DNA from: Pseudomonas sp. GOM6
Lineage (GTDB): Bacteria; Pseudomonadota; Gammaproteobacteria; Pseudomonadales; Pseudomonadaceae
Assembly: GCF_029537485.1 (NCBI RefSeq)
Contig: NZ_JARPUS010000005.1
Coordinates: forward strand, 124,001 to 188,000
Reading direction: 5' to 3'
DNA length: 64,000 nucleotides
Made by a program: the position numbers and the translations under genes. The notes under the pieces are model-generated. The model saw only the letters and a program-made list of their open reading frames with translations. It was not told the origin of the DNA and ran no database searches. Each line of letters starts with the position of its first letter. Within the stretch, counting starts at the first letter, position 1. This document shows, piece by piece, positions 25,312-34,149 of the stretch.

Positions 25312-25788
25312 ATGGCCAGTCTGATTTTCCATACCGCAAGGGTTGGTGGGCGAATCCTGGAAGCGTTCATCACCTCAGAAGGTCCGTTGCTGACAATCAA
25401 GGGAAGTCCCTTCAGTCAGGCGGAGCTTGGAGTTTCAGTTCTTCGGTATGCCGACCATGCTGAAGGCTATTTTGGCCCTCCGGGGACTGGGTGGTGGATT
25501 GCTAAGTACGGCAATGACTACCGGATTCATCTGCCGGGCATAGGGCAGGCTGAGGCTGAGCAGATAGCCCAGGAGTTCGGTGTGCCAATCTGGATGCCGA
25601 CAGCATCGCCTCACAGCGCAATGACCGAGTTCTACCGAAGCAGAGCCTGGGATGGGCTGAAGTTATGGATACGGAAGAACACGATAGTGGCCCGCAGACT
25701 GAGCCGCGGGCACCCTCACTACCTGCCGCAGTGGTATGAAGCTGCTGCTGAAGATGGTCAGGCACTCAATTTGACGTGCCCCAGGTAG
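25312..25788 (+). CDS. Hypothetical protein, 158 aa
   Basis: Soluble, beta-rich N-terminal half (MASLIFHTARVGGRILEAFI), with a GPPGTGWW stretch that is not a Walker A motif because it lacks K-T/S. The C-terminal part is basic (LKLWIRKNTIVARRLSRG). I do not recognise the family. Confidence 0.6.
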   Translation: MASLIFHTARVGGRILEAFITSEGPLLTIKGSPFSQAELGVSVLRYADHAEGYFGPPGTGWWIAKYGNDYRIHLPGIGQAEAEQIAQEFGVPIWMPTASPHSAMTEFYRSRAWDGLKLWIRKNTIVARRLSRGHPHYLPQWYEAAAEDGQALNLTCPR

Positions 25789-26001
25789 CGACGAACTCCC
25801 CAAGTCCTCAACTGGTACGGATTTAACTTCCCGGTTTGCCAGCCTTCTGCTTATCATCTGGGCGGGTGTTGTCGCACGCCTTCCGCCCGCACCGGAAAAA
25901 CAGCCATAGCGACGACTTAGTTTCTGCTCCACCTCAAAACATTCGTTCTCTGACCGGCGAATGAACCAGCGGGTAGTTCTGCATGCCGTATGGAGAATCG
26001 T

Positions 26002-27459
26002 ATGCGCACCACAACCACGCCTTTTGAAGACCCAGAGTGGCTGTCTGATCGGTTTTATTACCCTGCCATGTATGCCTGGGCGCGAATCCGCCCGCACGGA
26101 GTTGCATCATCCCTTACGGATCGCATCAAGCATGCGGGAAAGCTGTATTCGACAGTCACTGGCCTGCAAAGAACGAGGGCTCTTGAGCACCTTGCGGCTG
26201 CGTTTCGGTTTGAAAATTGGCACCAATTGCGGCAGCACCTGGAGCATCCCATCGTTAGTGAGTCTGGTCAGGCAGCAGACCAGTGGGTGGACCGCTTAAA
26301 GCTGCTGCTGGTACTGCTGGAGGATACGGATCCAGAAGTACCTTTTGCCGACGAGTACGCACAGGCGATGGAGTTAATAGGCTCTCGATTGTCTCAGTTA
26401 GCGGGAGTGCCACTGGAAAAGGTGTTGGATGGCGTCTGTGCAAAATTGGCCATGGCTGACAACTGGAAGTCGGGGCTTGAGCGGTCACCCCTTGATGCCA
26501 AAGCCCCTCTCTACACCGCGTCGATCAAAGATGAATTGCTTTGGATCGAGCCATCCATGGCCTGCGTTGAGCTTATAGACCTTCTTTACAATCGCTTACC
26601 GGAGAATCCCACTAAGGATCAGGTCAGGAAGAACATCGTCTGGCTTAAAGCGGTCCTAAAGAAGCAGCCAGGCTTTCTTGATGGTTTGCTTGCGCTGGCG
26701 CTTGACGAGCAATTCTTAGGCAATACCCGGGAATCGCTGGAAGTCGTAGAGGCTGCCCTGAAAACGACTGAAACGCAGCTTCTGCAGGGCTATAAAGGCC
26801 GCATTGAGTGGGGAGTTACAAGCAACAGGGTATACCTTCGCATGCTGTGGCTTAGGATGGAGATCTACCAGGAGTTAGGCGAGCCGAAAAAATGCCTGGC
26901 AGCCGCAAGGCGAATTCTGAGACTCAACCCAAGAGACAACCAGGGCGCAAGATTCGTGGTGCCACTGCTTCAGATCCAACTCGGTGAGTTCGATAAGGCT
27001 CTCGTTTCAAGTCGAGCACGGAGGGATGAGTTCATTGATGCCTGTCAGTATCTAACTAGGGCATTTGCTCAGTTCGGGGCAGGCAATCACAAAGCGTTTA
27101 TCCGTGACCTTTTGGCGGCCCTTTTCGACTTTCCCTGGCTCAGGTGTTTCCTGCTGAACGATGAGCAGGCTCTGGCGAAAGGCGAGTCTGGTATTCGATC
27201 TGTCGAGCCAGACGTTGATATGTTCTGTGATTTCGGTTGGCCGGCGTATCAAGCTGTTCCCGGTCTCAATGCAACCTGTTGGATCATCCTTAACAAACCC
27301 GCAGTCATCAAGGCCGAGCAGGAGCTCCGCATGTACTGGAACGGTTTCTGGGGTGTCCGTGATTCCACTCGTGTGGGGAACCATGAAGGATGGGAGGACC
27401 TGAAGAATCGGCTGATTGATCAGCTGGAGGAAGTGATTGGGCCGAAGGTAGTTTGGTAA
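26002..27459 (+). CDS. TPR-like protein with N-terminal helical (glyoxalase-related) module
   Basis: 485 residues from the ATG at 26002 (GGAG six bases upstream). Near residues 40-75, GLQRTRALEHLAAAFRFENW fits the short helical module also seen in three other proteins of this window. From about residue 195 the protein is made of helix pairs (QPGFLDGLLALALDEQFLGN; YQELGEPKKCLAAARRILRL; DNQGARFVVPLLQIQLGEFD) typical of tetratricopeptide-type repeats. No enzymatic motif is seen. It is followed after 20 bp by a PIN-like gene, so the two could form a unit. Confidence 0.6.
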   Translation: MRTTTTPFEDPEWLSDRFYYPAMYAWARIRPHGVASSLTDRIKHAGKLYSTVTGLQRTRALEHLAAAFRFENWHQLRQHLEHPIVSESGQAADQWVDRLKLLLVLLEDTDPEVPFADEYAQAMELIGSRLSQLAGVPLEKVLDGVCAKLAMADNWKSGLERSPLDAKAPLYTASIKDELLWIEPSMACVELIDLLYNRLPENPTKDQVRKNIVWLKAVLKKQPGFLDGLLALALDEQFLGNTRESLEVVEAALKTTETQLLQGYKGRIEWGVTSNRVYLRMLWLRMEIYQELGEPKKCLAAARRILRLNPRDNQGARFVVPLLQIQLGEFDKALVSSRARRDEFIDACQYLTRAFAQFGAGNHKAFIRDLLAALFDFPWLRCFLLNDEQALAKGESGIRSVEPDVDMFCDFGWPAYQAVPGLNATCWIILNKPAVIKAEQELRMYWNGFWGVRDSTRVGNHEGWEDLKNRLIDQLEEVIGPKVVW

Positions 27460-27479
27460 CGATTTCTCAAGGACTCTCT

Positions 27480-28052
27480 ATGTCTACAACCGTTCTGATC
27501 GACAACTGCGTTTGGGACCTCCTATGGAGCCGGGGCGTGCAGCTCCGTGATGAGCAGGGAGGCGATCTGACCTTCACAGTCAGTCCATACGGGACACAAG
27601 AGATACCGCCGGCGGATCATCCCAACACGAAGGCTCGGGCGGTTGGCGACTACGCCAGGGAGCAGCTGGCCGAGCCGCAGGCCCAGGAAGCCACCTGGTT
27701 CTGCTTTGGGGACCTGGACGACCCTACAGCTGGTTCAGGCGGCTTCGGAGACCTGCAGGATGACGGTACCGTGGTCGGGGGTGGTTTCTTGACCTCGGCC
27801 GAGGGCCAGGACTTCCGTAATGCCAACCAGCACCGCATTGGCGGGGACTCGGGCACCAAGGTCACGAAGAGCGGATTGCTGAAGAATCAGACAGATGTCG
27901 ACTATGGCGAGTGGTCGTTTGGCCTGCCAGTGGTGACGCTCAATGCCAAGGACTACAAGGGCGCCGGCCAGGTGATTGATCTGAGCAGCTGGTCAACGGG
28001 TAGCTTTGGCGACTTCATTCGCTCGCACCTCGCGGCGCCGGCCGCTACCTAG
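27480..28052 (+). CDS. PIN-like domain protein
   Basis: 190 residues. Starts STTVLIDNCVWDLLWSRGVQ, where the first Asp-Asn resembles the first acidic position of PIN-type ribonucleases, and has a later Asp in VVTLNAKDYKGAG. The middle is Gly-rich (GSGGFGDLQDDGTVVGGGF), perhaps a flexible loop with acidic residues. PIN domains cut single-stranded RNA using three or four acids; only two convincing ones are seen, so activity is uncertain. It directly follows the TPR-like gene. Confidence 0.5.
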   Translation: MSTTVLIDNCVWDLLWSRGVQLRDEQGGDLTFTVSPYGTQEIPPADHPNTKARAVGDYAREQLAEPQAQEATWFCFGDLDDPTAGSGGFGDLQDDGTVVGGGFLTSAEGQDFRNANQHRIGGDSGTKVTKSGLLKNQTDVDYGEWSFGLPVVTLNAKDYKGAGQVIDLSSWSTGSFGDFIRSHLAAPAAT

Positions 28053-28102
28053 CCGGGCCGCCGAGCCTTAGGAGCGCCCAACAGAGCGGGGCATTGAGGG
28101 CT

Positions 28103-28381
28103 TCAAATGGCCGGCAGTACTTGGTCGAATGGGGTGCCTAGGTGCGACATTTCGCTAGACAGGTTGGGCCGAACCAAGCGCACTCTTCTGGCAAAGACGT
28201 TGAATCGCTTTCCGTACCGGTCGAACCTGACAATGTCGTTGGTCGACAAGGAAATCCCCCTTGGGCGGACATCCCTCGATCGGAAGTTAACGCGCTTTCC
28301 CATGTGGGTGACTATCTGACCGAATCCCTCTACAGGGCGGTAGTAGAGAACAGTCCCCTTCATCCCCTTGATGCAGAACAT
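28103..28381 (-). CDS. Small cold-shock-like (S1/CSD) protein
   Basis: Residues 6-75 (MKGTVLYYRPVEGFGQIVTH then KRVNFRSRDVRP and NDIVRFDRYGKRFNVFARRV) follow the cold-shock-domain pattern: G.G.I followed by V.F...DV, but the RNP1 and RNP2 aromatics are mostly replaced. It may bind single-stranded nucleic acid. Start at 28381 has GAGG nine bases upstream; the internal ATG at 28363 is too close to its AAGGGG. Confidence 0.55.
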   Translation of the reverse strand: MFCIKGMKGTVLYYRPVEGFGQIVTHMGKRVNFRSRDVRPRGISLSTNDIVRFDRYGKRFNVFARRVRLVRPNLSSEMSHLGTPFDQVLPAI

Positions 28382-28515
28382 GCCTAGCAGCCTCCTCGAT
28401 AACCAGTTCCCGATGCAGTCATGCTGTCATAAGCTGAATTTCTAAACGGCTTGGGTTTAGGCCCGAATCTGGCCCCGGCCGAGCAACCGGGATCTACCGC
28501 AATCCGGATGTCAGG

Positions 28516-28544
28516 TTGCATATTCAGAGCTGTTGGCATGATGG
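28516..28544 (+). promoter_or_regulatory. Promoter-like element TTGC-N18-ATGATGG
   Basis: GGTTGCATATTCAG start, 25 bp upstream of the ATG at 28569. TTGCATATT is shared with the copies at 16.5 and 53.7 kb. Confidence 0.5.
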
Positions 28545-28568
28545 CGGCATCTGATGCGGAGATGCCCC

Positions 28569-29009
28569 ATGAATACTGAGCATGCGAACCTGGTGATGTG
28601 CCCTGAGAACCTTCTGCCATGGGCGGTGATTAGTGAGGATCATCCAATGCTGGCGCTGCCTGAGGACGAATCTGTGGCAGCGCTGCGGGTCGGTATGACA
28701 CCGGAGCAGCTGCAGGCGCAGATCAACAGGATCTTCAGCCTCGCTGAGCAGCGGCTTGAGTTCGGGATATGGGGGTTGCTGGGGTTGAAGACTCTCGATG
28801 GTGGCTATCCCTGCATCGACAGTGCAGCCGGTTCGGATGTGAGGCGCTGGATGCACGGGCACGAGCAAACCATGGTGCAAAGGCTGCAGCTGGCGCTTCC
28901 CTCCCAGGGAGAGCTGATTGATGCGGCGCGACAGCGCATTCAGGCGCGGATTTCAGCCAGAAAGCAGCGCAGGGCTATGAACGACTCGCCGGCGCCGGCT
29001 GGTTGCTGA
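28569..29009 (+). CDS. Hypothetical protein, 146 aa
   Basis: Starts at 28569 after a TTGC-N18 element. Contains helical stretches EQLQAQINRIFSLAEQRLEF and a basic C-terminus (RIQARISARKQRRAMNDSP). No recognised family; probably soluble. Confidence 0.6.
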   Translation: MNTEHANLVMCPENLLPWAVISEDHPMLALPEDESVAALRVGMTPEQLQAQINRIFSLAEQRLEFGIWGLLGLKTLDGGYPCIDSAAGSDVRRWMHGHEQTMVQRLQLALPSQGELIDAARQRIQARISARKQRRAMNDSPAPAGC

Positions 29010-29040
29010 TGTAATGCCACGGCCAGGCCGGAATATGCCG

Positions 29041-29069
29041 TTGCGTTCCTCGCGCTCCGTGAGACGCTG
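29041..29069 (+). promoter_or_regulatory. Promoter-like element TTGC-N18-GACGCTG
   Basis: TTGC-GTTCCTCGCGCTCCGTGA-GACGCTG, 30 bp upstream of the ATG at 29099. Strong copy of the family. Confidence 0.65.
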
Positions 29070-29098
29070 CTCTCAGTACGTTTTCAAGGAACGCTGAG

Positions 29099-29350
29099 AT
29101 GGGCAAGCACATTAGCAGCACCAAACTCACCGAGACACTGACACTCTCGGAGTGCAGCGACGGATTCTGGCTGTATGACGAGACTCGGGGCATGAATCTG
29201 AGCATGCGTGCCAAAACCCCACAGGACGCCTTCGTAGAGTGCATTTCCTACTATCAAGGTCGCCTTTCCAAAGTGGAAAATGAACATCGTGAACTGACTG
29301 CCAAGGTCGACGCCTTTGTGAGCCAGTTTGTCGAAGGCGGAGACGACTAG
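29099..29350 (+). CDS. Hypothetical protein, 83 aa
   Basis: Product begins MGKHISSTKLTETLTLSECS, then a strand DGFWLYDETRGMNLSMRAKT and a C-terminal helix (ENEHRELTAKVDAFVSQFVE). First gene behind the strong promoter-like element at 29041; the next four genes follow at short distances and may be co-transcribed. Family unknown. Confidence 0.6.
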   Translation: MGKHISSTKLTETLTLSECSDGFWLYDETRGMNLSMRAKTPQDAFVECISYYQGRLSKVENEHRELTAKVDAFVSQFVEGGDD

Positions 29351-29417
29351 CGGCAGCGCCAGCAACGCCCGCAATTACTCTAGGCTGGGCGAGGCTGGCC
29401 GCATGAAGGAAAACGCA

Positions 29418-29633
29418 ATGGATACGAGACTTTGGACAGTCGTCCGGTTCCCGGCAGGCGTATGGAGCGGCGGCGGAAGCCGGACCGACCCGGACTACTC
29501 GGGGTGTGAGGTTTACCTGATCACGGCTGAGAGTCTGGAAAAGGCCAAGAAGAAGGCCCAGGCTGTCCGCGCACGACTCGTGAAGAAGGGCAGTGACCTC
29601 CCAACCCAAGCCTCTCCCTACCAAGCAAGCTGA
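29418..29633 (+). CDS. Hypothetical protein, 71 aa
   Basis: Start at 29418 preferred for its AAGG; 29403 is possible. Product MDTRLWTVVRFPAGVWSGGG ends with a basic helix (ESLEKAKKKAQAVRARLVKK). No recognised family. Confidence 0.55.
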   Translation: MDTRLWTVVRFPAGVWSGGGSRTDPDYSGCEVYLITAESLEKAKKKAQAVRARLVKKGSDLPTQASPYQAS

Positions 29634-29648
29634 TCTATGGAACCAACG

Positions 29649-29900
29649 ATGACCGCTGAGGCTGATATTGATGTCACCCTGTTCGATCAGCCTTCGGGCA
29701 ATGTTCGTGGCATGGTGACCGCTTTCGTGCCGATCAAGGGCAAGCAAAAGCGTATTGCGCACGCCACCCTCCTGGTCGGCAAGGCTCCGACTGTTTCTCT
29801 GGAAGTCCCGACAAAATTGCCCTTAGATCAGGTCGAGGCCGTAGCTATCGGTCTCACTGCCTTCGCCGCGAAGGTGATCGAGCTGACCCAAGAAAACTGA
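29649..29900 (+). CDS. Hypothetical protein, 83 aa
   Basis: Starts at 29649 (GGAAC six bases upstream) or at 29637. A strand-rich middle (RIAHATLLVGKAPTVSLEVP) and a C-terminal helix (VEAVAIGLTAFAAKVIELTQ). No recognised family. Confidence 0.55.
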   Translation: MTAEADIDVTLFDQPSGNVRGMVTAFVPIKGKQKRIAHATLLVGKAPTVSLEVPTKLPLDQVEAVAIGLTAFAAKVIELTQEN

Positions 29901-29914
29901 TCAGAGATCTGAGC

Positions 29915-30205
29915 ATGAGCCAATCCGCAAACCCGCGACTGTTCGTCGTAGCAAAGACCATCGGCGGCTACACCCGCGATAGCAAGGATGAAATTGAGGT
30001 CATCGGTGTCTTCGATGACGAAGAGGTCGCGGCCAAGGTCCGGCTCGCTTCTTCCGCCCAGATGTTTGAGATAGGCCTAAACACCCTGGCGGCAGGGCTG
30101 CTGGCGAATGCCGGCGAGCTGTTCGGCAAAGACAGCAAGGGCTTCCAGTACATGGCGTCGAAACTGACAGCTATAGAACCGGCAGCCCAAGACAAGATCG
30201 TCTAG
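29915..30205 (+). CDS. Hypothetical protein, 96 aa
   Basis: Begins MSQSANPRLFVVAKTIGGYT, then DEIEVIGVFDDEEVAAKVRL, a strand-helix pattern, and a hydrophobic helix (LNTLAAGLLANAGELFG) that is too short to be a clear membrane segment. No recognised family. Confidence 0.55.
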   Translation: MSQSANPRLFVVAKTIGGYTRDSKDEIEVIGVFDDEEVAAKVRLASSAQMFEIGLNTLAAGLLANAGELFGKDSKGFQYMASKLTAIEPAAQDKIV

Positions 30206-30234
30206 AAAGCATCATACAGATTGATCGCCCGAAT

Positions 30235-30477
30235 ATGGTGTACCGCAACGGGCTGCTGGCTGAGCAGCATCGTGAGCGCGTGAACACCGTTCCGGTGCGC
30301 TACAAGCGCACATGGACTGTTCGCCGGGTGATCGAGCTGGAGGCGGGTCAGGTTGGCCTGTTCGACCAGCACTGCGTCATAACTGATGACGCGGGCAAGC
30401 GAGTCATTTACACCCACGCTGAAGAGCTCGGCGCGGGCCTGACAAAACACAAGGTCATTGCCATATTGGGGCAATGA
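30235..30477 (+). CDS. Hypothetical protein, 80 aa
   Basis: Begins MVYRNGLLAEQHRERVNTVP and is beta-rich (TWTVRRVIELEAGQVGLFDQ; HCVITDDAGKRVIYTH). It ends 23 bp before the next gene. No recognised family. Confidence 0.5.
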   Translation: MVYRNGLLAEQHRERVNTVPVRYKRTWTVRRVIELEAGQVGLFDQHCVITDDAGKRVIYTHAEELGAGLTKHKVIAILGQ

Positions 30478-30499
30478 TCGAATCAAGGAAAACTCCGTC

Positions 30500-31591
30500 A
30501 TGACGCAATTCATCGCAACCGATCACAAACTGGCACGCCTATGGGTCGATGCCTGCGGCAAGAGCCTGGGCATCGAGCGTGCCGAGGCCGCTGCGATGTA
30601 TGCAAACATGTGTGGTTTTCGAACCTGGGATGCGGTTACGAATGCGATAGGGAGCAGGCAGCCCAGTGTTCCAGACGAACAGCTAGAAGTCCCAGAGTTG
30701 ATGGCTCGACGGGAGAGCTACATCGCAGTGATGGTTGATGTATTTGCGCTCAACCCATCGATGGCTATCCATCTGGCCGCGAACCTCAGCCCTTCTAGCG
30801 GCATGGTGCCTAAGGCAATATCCATTGACCGGAGCGCCGTTCATTCTCCGTCCGAAGACGATGATATGAGCCTGTATATGCCGGGTATTGATGATCCCCG
30901 GGTAACCGACGCCATGCTCAAGGATTTGCTCAGTGGTATGCCAGGCCTCGAAGGCATCGATTTGGAAAACTTAACCGACCGGATGCGCATATCTCATCCG
31001 GTTGAGCAGGGGATTTTCTGGGACTACTACAGCGATATGGGCTTCGATCTGGACGAGGAGACCTATGTCGAAGAGTATGAATACGGATTTCCATCGTTCT
31101 TCATGCCGTGTAGCCCTGAAATATCCGAGCACGAAGAGGTGCCAGTCTTCCTGACCAGCCTTACCTATACGCCTCTAGATCACCGTGATCAGATGGCAGA
31201 TGAGGTCCGTCGAGTGATGCTGGAGAGCGCCCTAGAGCATACTGGTCAGGATACCCTGCTCCTTTGCTGGGGGCAGATGCAGCAAAAGGAAATTGGGGGC
31301 AAACGTTTTACCTACGCTGGCCAGATTCATCATAAGGGGGCGTGGCACGATCTGCTCCTAAACCGATCGCTGGACTCCTTCGACAAGTTGCTGCACGCAG
31401 CAACGACTCTTCAAGACATAAACGAGCCTGGGCCAGAGCTTCAGGACAAGGGCTCGGAATGCGCGATTCGCTTCTTTATGGTGCAAACCCAATGCTCGAA
31501 CAGCGCTGAGTTCTTCAAGGAATACACGGTGAACAGCATCGGGGGGCCCAGCGGATGGTCAGTGATGCTTCTTGGTAGCAAGTCCAAGTAA
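30500..31591 (+). CDS. Hypothetical protein with N-terminal glyoxalase-related module, 363 aa
   Basis: Residues 8-50 carry the module also found at 26.0, 35.1 and 63.8 kb: KSLGIERAEAAAMYANMCGF followed by RTWDAVTNAIGS. The remainder is acidic and has no recognised domain (EEYEYGFPSFFMPCSPEISE; LLLCWGQMQQKEIGGKRFTY). The C-terminal half looks alpha/beta. Function unknown; the module suggests a common recruitment or binding property with the other carriers. Confidence 0.6.
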   Translation: MTQFIATDHKLARLWVDACGKSLGIERAEAAAMYANMCGFRTWDAVTNAIGSRQPSVPDEQLEVPELMARRESYIAVMVDVFALNPSMAIHLAANLSPSSGMVPKAISIDRSAVHSPSEDDDMSLYMPGIDDPRVTDAMLKDLLSGMPGLEGIDLENLTDRMRISHPVEQGIFWDYYSDMGFDLDEETYVEEYEYGFPSFFMPCSPEISEHEEVPVFLTSLTYTPLDHRDQMADEVRRVMLESALEHTGQDTLLLCWGQMQQKEIGGKRFTYAGQIHHKGAWHDLLLNRSLDSFDKLLHAATTLQDINEPGPELQDKGSECAIRFFMVQTQCSNSAEFFKEYTVNSIGGPSGWSVMLLGSKSK

Positions 31592-31744
31592 GCAGCATAG
31601 GCGCCGATGCTGAAGGCGGATGGCTCGTTGGGACCAATTACCCTGCAATCCTATGCAGGGCCCGCCTTCAGGCACCAGCACCAGCGTGCATTGTCCTCTG
31701 CTGCCAGGCATAAGCAACCGCGCTGCATGCCTGTTGCTGGCGCT

Positions 31745-31908
31745 GCCACGCCATTTCCGAACGGTTTGATCATCCTCAACAGCATCTGCCGTGCTCGGGT
31801 TGATACCGAAGTAGGCGATCACCTTGCTGTCCTCGAAAGGCCTGGTGCACTCGCGCTCCAGGCGATATCGGTCCGGGTAATCCGGTGAGAGATCCGGCCT
31901 GCTTGTCC
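31745..31908 (-). pseudogene. DUF1643-type gene fragment
   Basis: The frame reads RYRLERECTRPFEDSKVIAY then FGINPSTADAVEDDQTVRKW, an excellent match to the DUF1643 signature (NPSTADA..DDPT.R). The frame loses similarity right after RKW, and there is no plausible start upstream, only a TAG 24 codons before the core. The remainder of the ~150-residue domain is missing. This is a decayed remnant in the 360-bp gap between genes at 31591 and 31951, which otherwise holds nothing recognisable. Confidence 0.7.
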
Positions 31909-31950
31909 TATGCGGACTCTACAACAGCCAGCAGAAGACCGCCGAGGCTG

Positions 31951-32340
31951 CTACCGAGCACCCTGGTGGACATTCTTGCTGGCCAGCAGGCGAGCAAACC
32001 GCTCAATCTCTACCAGGTCCTGGTCATCGAGCGATCCCGCCCGGTGAAGTTGATTGATGGAGAGCAAGGGCAAAGCAACTTCGTTGGTCTTTGCGGCCTC
32101 CATGGCTTCGACCGTCTCGCCGAACAGCAGGTATGCCACGGTCACACCCCACGCCGCTGCGATCTTCTCAGCGTTGCGCCTGGAGGGCTCAGATTCGCCG
32201 GTCACCCACTTATGCGCGGCGTGATCCGTGACGGCGCACAGGGCTGCAAGGCGTCGGGTCAGTCCACGACGAGGGATGCCACGTGCCTGGGCGGTTTCAA
32301 TAAGCCTGATGGATACATCCGAAGGTTCTGAGATCGACAC
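31951..32340 (-). CDS. XRE-family regulator
   Basis: 129 residues from the GTG at 32340, chosen for GGAG six bases upstream. The helix-turn-helix is RGLTRRLAALCAVTDHAAHK followed by WVTGESEPSRRNAEKIAAAW and GVTVAYLLFG, the standard Cro/CI pattern of the DUF-type phage repressors. The C-terminus (LDDQDLVEIERFARLLASKN) is helical and may dimerise. No operator was identified. Confidence 0.78.
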   Translation of the reverse strand: MSISEPSDVSIRLIETAQARGIPRRGLTRRLAALCAVTDHAAHKWVTGESEPSRRNAEKIAAAWGVTVAYLLFGETVEAMEAAKTNEVALPLLSINQLHRAGSLDDQDLVEIERFARLLASKNVHQGAR

Positions 32341-32374
32341 GAGCGCTCCAGTGGCCGGGTTCTGTTTCAGTGTT

Positions 32375-32806
32375 CTATGGGGTATCGCTGGATGAGGGGC
32401 GTGGCTCAATGCTGCGATTCTTGAGGATCACCGAGGGTATATCGGTTGAAGGGCGCCAGTTCTTTGCGCCAGGCCAGCGCCAGAAGGCATCAAACCGGTC
32501 TGCGATCTTGATCCAGACCACACGCTCGCTTCCTGGGTTACGGATCACGTGTGTTGTCCCCTCCGGAGCCTGTGACCAATCGGCCTCAGGCTTCGGGTGC
32601 CGGCGGTACTCTGTCCGCGCAGAGGGATGACCGTCGACGATCTGGAGGTCGACGACACGGCGCTGCAGCATGCCGGCGGCCTCCAACCGTGCACAACGGT
32701 AGGAGGGGCGTGCTATGGGAGCGTGCGCAACGTTGAACCACCCCGAGTCCGGAAGATCGTCCAGGGCGGCTCTATCGGCGTCTGTGAGTGGTTTTCTGGG
32801 TTGCAT
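32375..32806 (-). CDS. Hypothetical protein, 143 aa
   Basis: Begins MQPRKPLTDADRAALDDLPD and includes a winged-helix-like segment SYRCARLEAAGMLQRRVVDL, then a strand-rich part (ERVVWIKIADRFDAFWRWPG). Might be a small DNA-binding protein, but there is no recognised family. The 281-aa gene upstream ends 16 bp away on the same strand. Confidence 0.55.
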   Translation of the reverse strand: MQPRKPLTDADRAALDDLPDSGWFNVAHAPIARPSYRCARLEAAGMLQRRVVDLQIVDGHPSARTEYRRHPKPEADWSQAPEGTTHVIRNPGSERVVWIKIADRFDAFWRWPGAKNWRPSTDIPSVILKNRSIEPRPSSSDTP

Positions 32807-32821
32807 GGATGTCCCTATGGC

Positions 32822-33667
32822 CTACTCCGGCGTGTCCAATGCGGAATCTACAGCACCAGGTGGCGGAGCTAATAGAGCCGGGCCGCTGCCGGCAATGGCG
32901 GCCAGGACATTGGCCTCATCTCCGAAGAAAGCCTTGAAGCGCCGCCCCATCTCACACATGGCCATCATGCTCCCGTAGAAGAACTTCGAGGCCTCTTCGG
33001 TATAGGGCATCTGCCGGAGGTACTCAGGTGCCTTCGGCGCCGACAGGCCCGTGATGCCCGAAAGCTTCAATCCCCACTCACCCAGTGCCTGCTCCTGCTC
33101 GAACTGCGAGATGCGGCTCCAGACGACGGTGGCGCCACTTGGGCGGGTGTAGGTGATGCGCCGGTGGATCGCGGCATACATCCCAACAGAGAAGTGCTGG
33201 GCGGTTTGGGTCGCGCTGATGGTGGTTCCGCTTTTCAGCTTGTGATCATCCCAGTTGCCGCCAGCCCCATTCGGGAGGCGCTCAGCGGCATCGGGCATGG
33301 CGCCGTTAGCGGTAATGGTGCCGTCCGGGTTGAGCCAATAGCTGACCTCGGAAAACCAGTCGTAGCAGATGACCAGTTCGGTGGTCACCACGGCCTTGTG
33401 GTGCTGCTTGTGCGCCTCGTCGACGAAGCGCAGCAGCTCGGCAAGGGACGGGGCATAGGCGCGGTGGTTGACCTTCAGTTTGTGGACGTACAGCGAAGGG
33501 CTGGCCTTTCCGCCTTCCGTGCTGACCGTTCTCAGAGCATCGAGGAGAAAGTCCGGAACGGTGCAGCTGAACTCGCCGTCAGTACTGACGTGAATTTCAC
33601 TCTCGAACTGGTGCGGGTGCCCATCTTCGGTGCGGGTCGAGAACGTGTGGTTTCTCAGTTTCGGCAT
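32822..33667 (-). CDS. Hypothetical protein, 281 aa
   Basis: Soluble alpha/beta protein: MPKLRNHTFSTRTEDGHPHQ, LHVHKLKV-like strands (SLYVHKLKVNHRAYAPSLAE), YDWFSEVSYWLNPDGTITAN and a C-terminal helical part (EEASKFFYGSMMAMCEMGRR). I do not recognise the family. It is in a leftward run of seven small genes from 34.86 to 31.95 kb. Confidence 0.55.
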   Translation of the reverse strand: MPKLRNHTFSTRTEDGHPHQFESEIHVSTDGEFSCTVPDFLLDALRTVSTEGGKASPSLYVHKLKVNHRAYAPSLAELLRFVDEAHKQHHKAVVTTELVICYDWFSEVSYWLNPDGTITANGAMPDAAERLPNGAGGNWDDHKLKSGTTISATQTAQHFSVGMYAAIHRRITYTRPSGATVVWSRISQFEQEQALGEWGLKLSGITGLSAPKAPEYLRQMPYTEEASKFFYGSMMAMCEMGRRFKAFFGDEANVLAAIAGSGPALLAPPPGAVDSALDTPE

Positions 33668-33677
33668 GGCTTTGACC

Positions 33678-33914
33678 TCAGACAGAGCAGTTGAGGCCGC
33701 ACACCATCAGGCGGGCCTCCTTATCACGTGCGGCCTGCAGGGCCTGCTCATGGTCGCTGTAGCTAACTTCCCCCACTGGGGAAACGTTGCCTGCGCCATC
33801 GCTAACGTAGGCCCACCAACAGCCATCAACGTTGACCGCAATCGGTGTGCCAGCATCGAGATCCAGCAGCTCTTTGCTGTCTTGGTGCTCGCTGAGAACA
33901 ACTCCATTTTTCAT
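33678..33914 (-). CDS. Hypothetical protein, 78 aa
   Basis: MKNGVVLSEHQDSKELLDLD, then GTPIAVNVDGCWWAYVSDGA and a helix (HEQALQAARDKEARLMVCGL). Ends 10 bp before the 281-aa gene. No recognised family. Confidence 0.55.
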   Translation of the reverse strand: MKNGVVLSEHQDSKELLDLDAGTPIAVNVDGCWWAYVSDGAGNVSPVGEVSYSDHEQALQAARDKEARLMVCGLNCSV

Positions 33915-33926
33915 GCTCGTTTTCCC

Positions 33927-34112
33927 TCAACCTGCCAGTGGCAGGCGGTTGTTCAATTCAAGCAGCTTCTGATCGTAATCCTCGACCAGCTCGCTGTACT
34001 CCTTCGACTCCCAGCTTTCGAGACCACCTGCACCCAGCACCGCAAGGCAATGATCTTTCTGGCCCTGAACCGAGAGGATTTCGTCAGCGATAAGCTGCTG
34101 GTAGTGGTTCAT
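33927..34112 (-). CDS. Hypothetical protein, 61 aa
   Basis: Start placed at the ATG at 34112 (AAGG upstream). All-helical: MNHYQQLIADEILSVQGQKD and SELVEDYDQKLLELNNRLPL. No recognised family. Confidence 0.5.
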   Translation of the reverse strand: MNHYQQLIADEILSVQGQKDHCLAVLGAGGLESWESKEYSELVEDYDQKLLELNNRLPLAG

Positions 34113-34149
34113 GGCTTTAACCTTGATCAGATGAAGGTGACGGTCAAAC

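Noticed and set aside
25502..25765. Walker A motif in the 158-aa protein (GPPGTGWW)
   Set aside because: The lysine and Thr/Ser are absent and no Walker B follows; the stretch is a chance resemblance.
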